Origin: Arcticibacter sp. | GTDB taxonomy: Bacteria; Bacteroidota; Bacteroidia; 2-12-FULL-35-15 | Direction of reading: 5' to 3' | DNA: 64,000 nt | Assembly (NCBI GenBank): GCA_021155045.1 | Contig: JAJNQB010000014.1 | Location: forward strand, 124,001-188,000 | Part shown: piece after piece, positions 60,421 to 64,000 of the stretch | How positions within the stretch are numbered: position 1 is the stretch's first letter | How the letters are laid out: each line of letters begins with the position of its first letter | The notes under the pieces: model-generated | Databases searched by the model: none | Seen by the model: only the letters and a program-made list of their open reading frames with translations | Told to the model about the DNA's origin: nothing | Translations under genes and position numbers: made by a program

Positions 60421-61884
60421 TTAAAATTGTAAATAAGCTCCCAAACCATGCAATCCTCCTTCTCTACCAAACCCACTTTCTTTGTAACCACCAAAAGGAG
60501 AAGTTGGGTCGAATTTATTGTATGTGTTTGCCCAAACAACACCGGCTTTTAATTTGTTTGTTAGATTAAAAATCTTAGACCCTTTATCTGTCCATACACC
60601 AGCAGATAAACCATAAGGAATATTATTTGCTTTTTCAATTACTTCTTCAATCGTTCTGAAAGTTTGAATTGCCAAAACAGGTCCAAAAATTTCTTCTTGA
60701 ACAATTCTGTGTGATTGAGAAGTATTTAAAAATATTGTTGGCTTACAGAAATAACCTTGTTTCGGAATTGTGCATGAACTCTGGTGCATATCTGCACCTT
60801 CATCTTTTCCTATTTTAATATAATCCTGTATTTTTAGTAACTGCTCTTTTGAATTGATTGCTCCAATATCTGTGTTTTTATCCAAAGGATTTCCAACGCG
60901 CAATGTTTCCATTCTGTCTTTTAATTTTCTGATTACGATATCTGCAACACTTTCTTGAACAAATAGTCGTGATCCAGCACAGCAAACATGGCCTTGATTA
61001 AAAAATATTCCATTAATAATTCCTTCTACAGCTTGGTCTAAAGGAGCGTCTTCAAAAATAATGTTAGCAGCCTTTCCTCCTAGTTCAAGTGTAAGTTTTT
61101 TATTTGTTCCTGCTATTGATTTTTGAATTAATTTTCCAACATCAGTAGAACCAGTAAATGCAATTTTATTGATATCAGGATGATTAACAATAGCAGCGCC
61201 CGTTCTTCCAGCACCTGTTATAATATTCACAACACCGTTTGGTAAACCACTATCACGAATTAATTCTGCGAGTTTTAATGCTGTTAATGGAGTTGTTTCT
61301 GCAGGTTTTAGAACAACGGTATTTCCGGCAGCTAAGGCAGGTGCAATTTTCCAAGCAGCCATTAATAACGGAAAATTCCATGGAATAATTTGTCCTGCAA
61401 CACCTAGTGGTTTGGGTGTTCTATTTGGGAAAGCATATTCAAGTTTATCTGCCCAGCCAGCATAGTAAAAAAAATGATTAGCAGCCAAAGGAACATCAAT
61501 ATCTCTGCTTTCTCTGATAGGCTTTCCTCCATCCATTGTTTCAATCACAGCAAACTCTCTTGCACGTTCTTGAATCAATCGAGCGATTCTATAAATGTAT
61601 TTTCCTCTTTCTTTTCCAGTAAGCTTACTCCATTTCGCAAAAGCAGCCCGTGCTGCTTTTACAGCTTTATCAACATCTTTTTCATCAGCATCAGCAACTT
61701 CAGCAATTTTTTCTTCCGTTGAAGGATTGTAAGTTGCAAAATATTTTTTGCTGTTAGGCTTTACAAACTCACCATCAATAAATAAATCATATTGCTTTTT
61801 TAAAGATATGTGTTTTGTATCTTCCAATGCAGGAGCTAATTCCCAAGCTGCATTAAATTTTAGTTTTACTTCTTTTTTTGACAT
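60421..61884 (-). CDS. Aldehyde dehydrogenase, active
   Basis: The 487-residue enzyme oxidises aldehydes with NAD(P). It shows PWNFPLLMAAWKIAPALAAG, the cofactor strand KPAETTPLTALKLAELI, FTGSTDVGKLIQ, the general-base Glu in LTLELGGKAANIIF, the catalytic Cys in FFNQGHVCCAGSRLF (first of the pair aligns with the canonical Cys), EEIFGPVLAI and PFGGYKESGFGRE. It lies 46 bases downstream of deoC on the same strand, so the natural substrate is probably acetaldehyde from deoxyribose-phosphate cleavage. Confidence 0.94.
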   Translation of the reverse strand: MSKKEVKLKFNAAWELAPALEDTKHISLKKQYDLFIDGEFVKPNSKKYFATYNPSTEEKIAEVADADEKDVDKAVKAARAAFAKWSKLTGKERGKYIYRIARLIQERAREFAVIETMDGGKPIRESRDIDVPLAANHFFYYAGWADKLEYAFPNRTPKPLGVAGQIIPWNFPLLMAAWKIAPALAAGNTVVLKPAETTPLTALKLAELIRDSGLPNGVVNIITGAGRTGAAIVNHPDINKIAFTGSTDVGKLIQKSIAGTNKKLTLELGGKAANIIFEDAPLDQAVEGIINGIFFNQGHVCCAGSRLFVQESVADIVIRKLKDRMETLRVGNPLDKNTDIGAINSKEQLLKIQDYIKIGKDEGADMHQSSCTIPKQGYFCKPTIFLNTSQSHRIVQEEIFGPVLAIQTFRTIEEVIEKANNIPYGLSAGVWTDKGSKIFNLTNKLKAGVVWANTYNKFDPTSPFGGYKESGFGREGGLHGLGAYLQF

Positions 61885-61930
61885 CTTTTATTTTTTGTTC
61901 CTTCTCCTTTGAAGAGGGCTAGAGTGAGGT

Positions 61931-62842
61931 TTAATCTTTTGAAAAATAATCGCTGCTTTGATATACTCCGTATTTTTCTTTTGCAATTTGCATCAATACA
62001 TCGTTTGCTAAACTACTTGCACCAAATCTAAACCATTCATTTGTTAACCAAGCAGAACCTAATGTTTCGTTAACCATTATTAAATATTGCAATGCCAGTT
62101 TTGAAGTAGAAATTCCGCCTGCTGGTTTCATTCCTACCATTCTGCCCGTTGCATAGTAGTAATCTCTGATTGCTTCTAGCATTACAAGTGTAACCGGCAT
62201 TGTAGCTGCTGGAGAAATTTTTCCTGTGGATGTTTTTATAAAATCAGCACCAGCATACATTGCAATTTCGCTCGCTTTTCTAACATTATCTAATGTTGAA
62301 AGTTCTCCTGTTTCAAAAATTACTTTTAATCTTGCTTTTCCACATGCTTCTTTAATAGAAGCAATTTCATCAAATACAAAAGCATAATTTCCTTTTAAAA
62401 ATTCACCACGAGAAATAACCATATCAATTTCATCAGCACCATTTTCAACTGCAAATTTTGTGTCAGAAATTTTTATTTCAGGTGTTGATTGTCCGCTTGG
62501 AAATGCAGTAGAAACAGATGCAACTTTTATGTCAGTTCCTACCAAAGCGGTTTTAGCCGTTTTCACCATAGATGGATAAACACAAACTGCAGCAACGGTA
62601 GGCAAGCCCGGGATAATATCATGAAGATGTGCTGCTTTATAACACATTTGTTTAACTTTTCCTTCAGTATCTTTTCCTTCTAATGTTGTTAAATCTATCA
62701 TACTCAGAATCATTTTTAAGCCTTGTAATTTTGATTCTTTTTTGATGCTTCGGGTTGTAAATCTGGAAACACGCTCTTCTATACCAACTTGATCAACGGT
62801 TGCTGTGTTTTTAAAATCGTGTGAAATAAATTTTGTGTTCAT
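61931..62842 (-). CDS. deoC: Deoxyribose-phosphate aldolase
   Basis: The 303-residue class I aldolase splits 2-deoxyribose-5-phosphate into acetaldehyde and glyceraldehyde-3-phosphate. It has the TIM-barrel DeoC pattern IDLTTLEGKDTEGKV, AAVCVYPSMV, VSTAFPSGQS, ADEIDMVISRG, LKVIFETGEL, the Schiff-base Lys in ADFIKTSTGK and the proton-relay Lys in GMKPAGGIST. It is about 40-80 residues longer than E. coli DeoC, mainly at the N-terminus, as in the longer DeoC type. It heads the deoC-ALDH-ALDH-like unit. Confidence 0.94.
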   Translation of the reverse strand: MNTKFISHDFKNTATVDQVGIEERVSRFTTRSIKKESKLQGLKMILSMIDLTTLEGKDTEGKVKQMCYKAAHLHDIIPGLPTVAAVCVYPSMVKTAKTALVGTDIKVASVSTAFPSGQSTPEIKISDTKFAVENGADEIDMVISRGEFLKGNYAFVFDEIASIKEACGKARLKVIFETGELSTLDNVRKASEIAMYAGADFIKTSTGKISPAATMPVTLVMLEAIRDYYYATGRMVGMKPAGGISTSKLALQYLIMVNETLGSAWLTNEWFRFGASSLANDVLMQIAKEKYGVYQSSDYFSKD

Positions 62843-62865
62843 TCAATCTATAATTTGCAATCAAA

Positions 62866-62873
62866 CAAAGGTA
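62866..62873 (-). promoter_or_regulatory. Candidate -7 element (TACCTTTG) for deoC
   Basis: On the minus strand the bases read TACCTTTG, an exact TAnnTTTG, 23 bases ahead of the deoC start. No -33 TTG at the right distance is seen. Confidence 0.4.
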
Positions 62874-62886
62874 TTCAAAAAAATCT

Positions 62887-62916
62887 TTTGAAATTTAAAA
62901 AATAGGCTTACATTTG
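62887..62916 (+). promoter_or_regulatory. Promoter of the cys leader and cysCD operon
   Basis: TTTG at 62887-62890, an 18-base spacer and TACATTTG at 62909-62916 form a full Bacteroidota -33/-7 promoter. Transcription would start about 62921-62923, only a few bases before the leader peptide ATG at 62927. Confidence 0.75.
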
Positions 62917-62926
62917 TCAACTCAAA

Positions 62927-63001
62927 ATGAAAACAACAACCTTTCCTAAAAAAATTAGCAAAAGCAATGCGATAATGTGTTGCATGATGTGCTGTAATTA
63001 A
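62927..63001 (+). CDS. 24-residue cysteine-rich leader peptide of the cys operon
   Basis: An ATG a few bases below a strong promoter opens a 24-codon frame starting MKTTTFPKKISKSN and ending MCCMMCCN: four Cys in two pairs among the last seven residues, with three Met. It is followed by an intrinsic terminator (63038-63072) and then cysC. This is the layout of a ribosome-mediated attenuator, in which scarcity of charged tRNA-Cys would stall the ribosome on the paired Cys codons. The frame overlaps an AT-rich inverted repeat (AATTAATA 62996-63003 / TATTAATT 63029-63036) that sits just before the terminator. The peptide itself need have no other function. Confidence 0.7.
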   Translation: MKTTTFPKKISKSNAIMCCMMCCN

Positions 63002-63037
63002 TATTAAGGAGGGCTTATAATATATTTTTATTAATTT

Positions 63038-63072
63038 AAAAGGTCTTTCCAAAATAGGTTAGACCTTTTTTT
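63038..63072 (+). terminator. Attenuator-type intrinsic terminator in the cys leader
   Basis: AAAAGGTCT (63038-63046) pairs perfectly with AGACCTTTT (63061-63069), followed by more T to 63072. It lies 36 bases after the leader stop codon and 11 bases before the cysC start, so it ends transcripts before the operon unless it is prevented. An alternative weak pairing GGAGGG (63008-63013) with CTTTCC (63045-63050), with two G-U pairs, could compete with it. Confidence 0.75.
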
Positions 63073-63083
63073 ATATTTAAACG

Positions 63084-63659
63084 ATGCACAACATATTTCC
63101 AACAAACAATATTTTGATAAGAGCAGACAAAGAAAAATTGCTCCAGCAAAAAGGTATTTGTATTTGGTTTACAGGCTTAAGTGGTAGTGGAAAAACAACA
63201 ATAGCAATAGCTTTAGAAAAAGAGTTACGTAAAAAAGGATTACTTACGCAAATTTTAGATGGAGATAATATTCGTGCAGGAATCAATAATAATCTTGGAT
63301 TTAGCGATGAAGATAGAACAGAAAATATTAGAAGAATTGCAGAAATAACAAAGCTATTTGTGAATTGCGGAGTAATTACAATTTGTTGCTTTGTAAGTCC
63401 AACTGAAAAAATTAGAACACTTGCAAAAAGCATAATTGGAGAAAAAGATTTTTTTGAAATTTTTGTAAATACACCCATTGAAGTTTGTGAAAAAAGAGAT
63501 GTTAAGGGATTATATGCAAAAGCACGAAAAGGAGAAATTAAAGATTTTACAGGAGTAAATGCCCCGTTTGAAGAGCCAAAGAATCCTTTCTTGATACTTA
63601 ATAATGAAAAAAGTGTACAAGAAAATGTTGAAATAATAACTAATAAGATAAATGCATAG
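63084..63659 (+). CDS. cysC: Adenylylsulfate kinase
   Basis: The 191-residue enzyme phosphorylates adenosine 5'-phosphosulfate (APS) to PAPS. It has the ATP loop GLSGSGKTTIAIALEKEL, the APS-binding LDGDNIRAGINNNLGFSDED and RTENIRRIAEI, the FVSPTEKIR strand, and IEVCEKRDVKGLYAKARKG with DFTGVNAPFEEP. Length and motifs match CysC. It follows the cysteine-leader terminator by 11 bases and is 30 bases ahead of cysD. Its by-product pathway includes CysQ, encoded 4 kb away on the other strand. Confidence 0.95.
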   Translation: MHNIFPTNNILIRADKEKLLQQKGICIWFTGLSGSGKTTIAIALEKELRKKGLLTQILDGDNIRAGINNNLGFSDEDRTENIRRIAEITKLFVNCGVITICCFVSPTEKIRTLAKSIIGEKDFFEIFVNTPIEVCEKRDVKGLYAKARKGEIKDFTGVNAPFEEPKNPFLILNNEKSVQENVEIITNKINA

Positions 63660-63689
63660 ATACTTTAAAGATAATATTTGTAAGGAAAA

Positions 63690-64000
63690 ATGAAAAATTA
63701 CAACCTAACACATTTAAAAGAATTAGAAAGCGAAAGTATTTTTGTTATTCGAGAACTTGCTGCCCAGTTCGAAAAACCAGCATTACTTTTTTCTGGAGGA
63801 AAAGATTCAATCGTTTGTTTTCATCTTGCAAGAAAAGCATTTGCGCCAGCTAAAATGCCTTTCCCTTTGGTTCATGTGGATACAGGTCATAATTTTGAAG
63901 AGACAATAGTTTTTCGTGATGAAATCGCAAAAAAATATGGTGTTCAACTAATTGTTGGTTCTGTACAACAAAGTATTGATGAAGGTAAAGCAATAGAAGA
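63690..64000 (+). CDS. cysD: Sulfate adenylyltransferase subunit 2, truncated at the window end
   Basis: The visible 103 residues start MKNYNLTHLKELESESIFVI and carry the PP-loop SGGKDSIVCFHLA with HVDTGHNFEETI, the hallmarks of CysD, which with the GTPase CysN activates sulfate to APS. The frame is open to the right edge of the window, so the gene continues outside. It is 30 bases after cysC and shares its leader and attenuator. Confidence 0.93.
   Translation, partial: MKNYNLTHLKELESESIFVIRELAAQFEKPALLFSGGKDSIVCFHLARKAFAPAKMPFPLVHVDTGHNFEETIVFRDEIAKKYGVQLIVGSVQQSIDEGKAIE

Noticed and set aside
62861..63052. 63-residue frame on the minus strand over the cys leader
   Set aside because: It lies antisense to the leader peptide and promoter, has no start signal of its own, and reads as low-complexity text. 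The plus-strand leader explains the region better.

Overview
The window is AT-rich DNA from a member of the Bacteroidota, probably class Bacteroidia. The evidence is a MurF-Alr fusion, a SecA of about 1100 residues with the Bacteroidota-type layout, many secreted proteins with type IX secretion (T9SS) C-terminal sorting domains, two PorP/SprF-family proteins each paired with a large type B (CHU_C) adhesin, RemB-like outer-membrane proteins, a propeller/LytTR two-component pair, and promoters of the TTG-N(18-22)-TAnnTTTG form. I cannot refine the taxon further. I see no rRNA, tRNA, CRISPR array, transposase or phage genes.

Layout. 1-8.4 kb: a truncated helical-repeat gene, a radical SAM/SPASM enzyme, two T9SS cargo proteins, an MsbA-like ABC exporter, then rbfA, a LolC/E-type permease and another T9SS cargo protein. 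8.5-18 kb: secA, then (minus strand) a 1596-residue SprB-repeat adhesin followed by its PorP/SprF partner. 18-28 kb: a helical-repeat protein, a SixA-type phosphatase, a secreted nuclease, uvrC, an M28 peptidase, a conserved hypothetical gene, tdk and murF-alr. 28-38.9 kb: a propeller sensor kinase and LytTR regulator, two short genes, a second helical-repeat paralogue, a 1335-residue T9SS protein and a tiny orphan sorting-domain-like protein. 38.8-45 kb: an alpha/beta hydrolase, an aminopeptidase P, and the second CHU_C adhesin + PorP/SprF pair. 45-50 kb: the sdhCAB operon, interrupted by a four-helix-bundle gene with inverted-repeat flanks, then a lipoprotein. 50-57 kb: a tightly packed minus-strand operon of gmd, fcl, two RemB-like genes and a WecA-type glycosyl-phosphate transferase. 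57-63 kb: a T9SS protein, cysQ, a DUF2061 gene, an inactive ALDH fragment, an active ALDH and deoC. 62.9 kb to the end: the start of a sulfate-assimilation operon (cysC, cysD).

Two signals stand out. (1) A 24-codon reading frame ending in MCCMMCCN sits directly under a strong Bacteroidota promoter and is followed by an intrinsic terminator and then cysC-cysD: the architecture of a cysteine-sensing attenuator. (2) An identical 20-nt block (TGGCACATGGGGATGTTGTT) occurs twice, at 32040 and 34361, each time as the loop of a long hairpin whose stem sequence differs completely between copies while pairing is kept. Each hairpin ends 35-38 nt before a start codon, and the block encodes the same potential start peptide MGMLF. 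This suggests a structured 5' leader shared by a 56-residue membrane peptide gene and the giant T9SS gene, beside a LytTR two-component system.

Other points: the ALDH pair next to deoC looks like a split ALDH16; the SprB-like gene holds near-identical internal repeats; and short inverted-repeat elements lie at 45.8, 48.3 and 50.3 kb.
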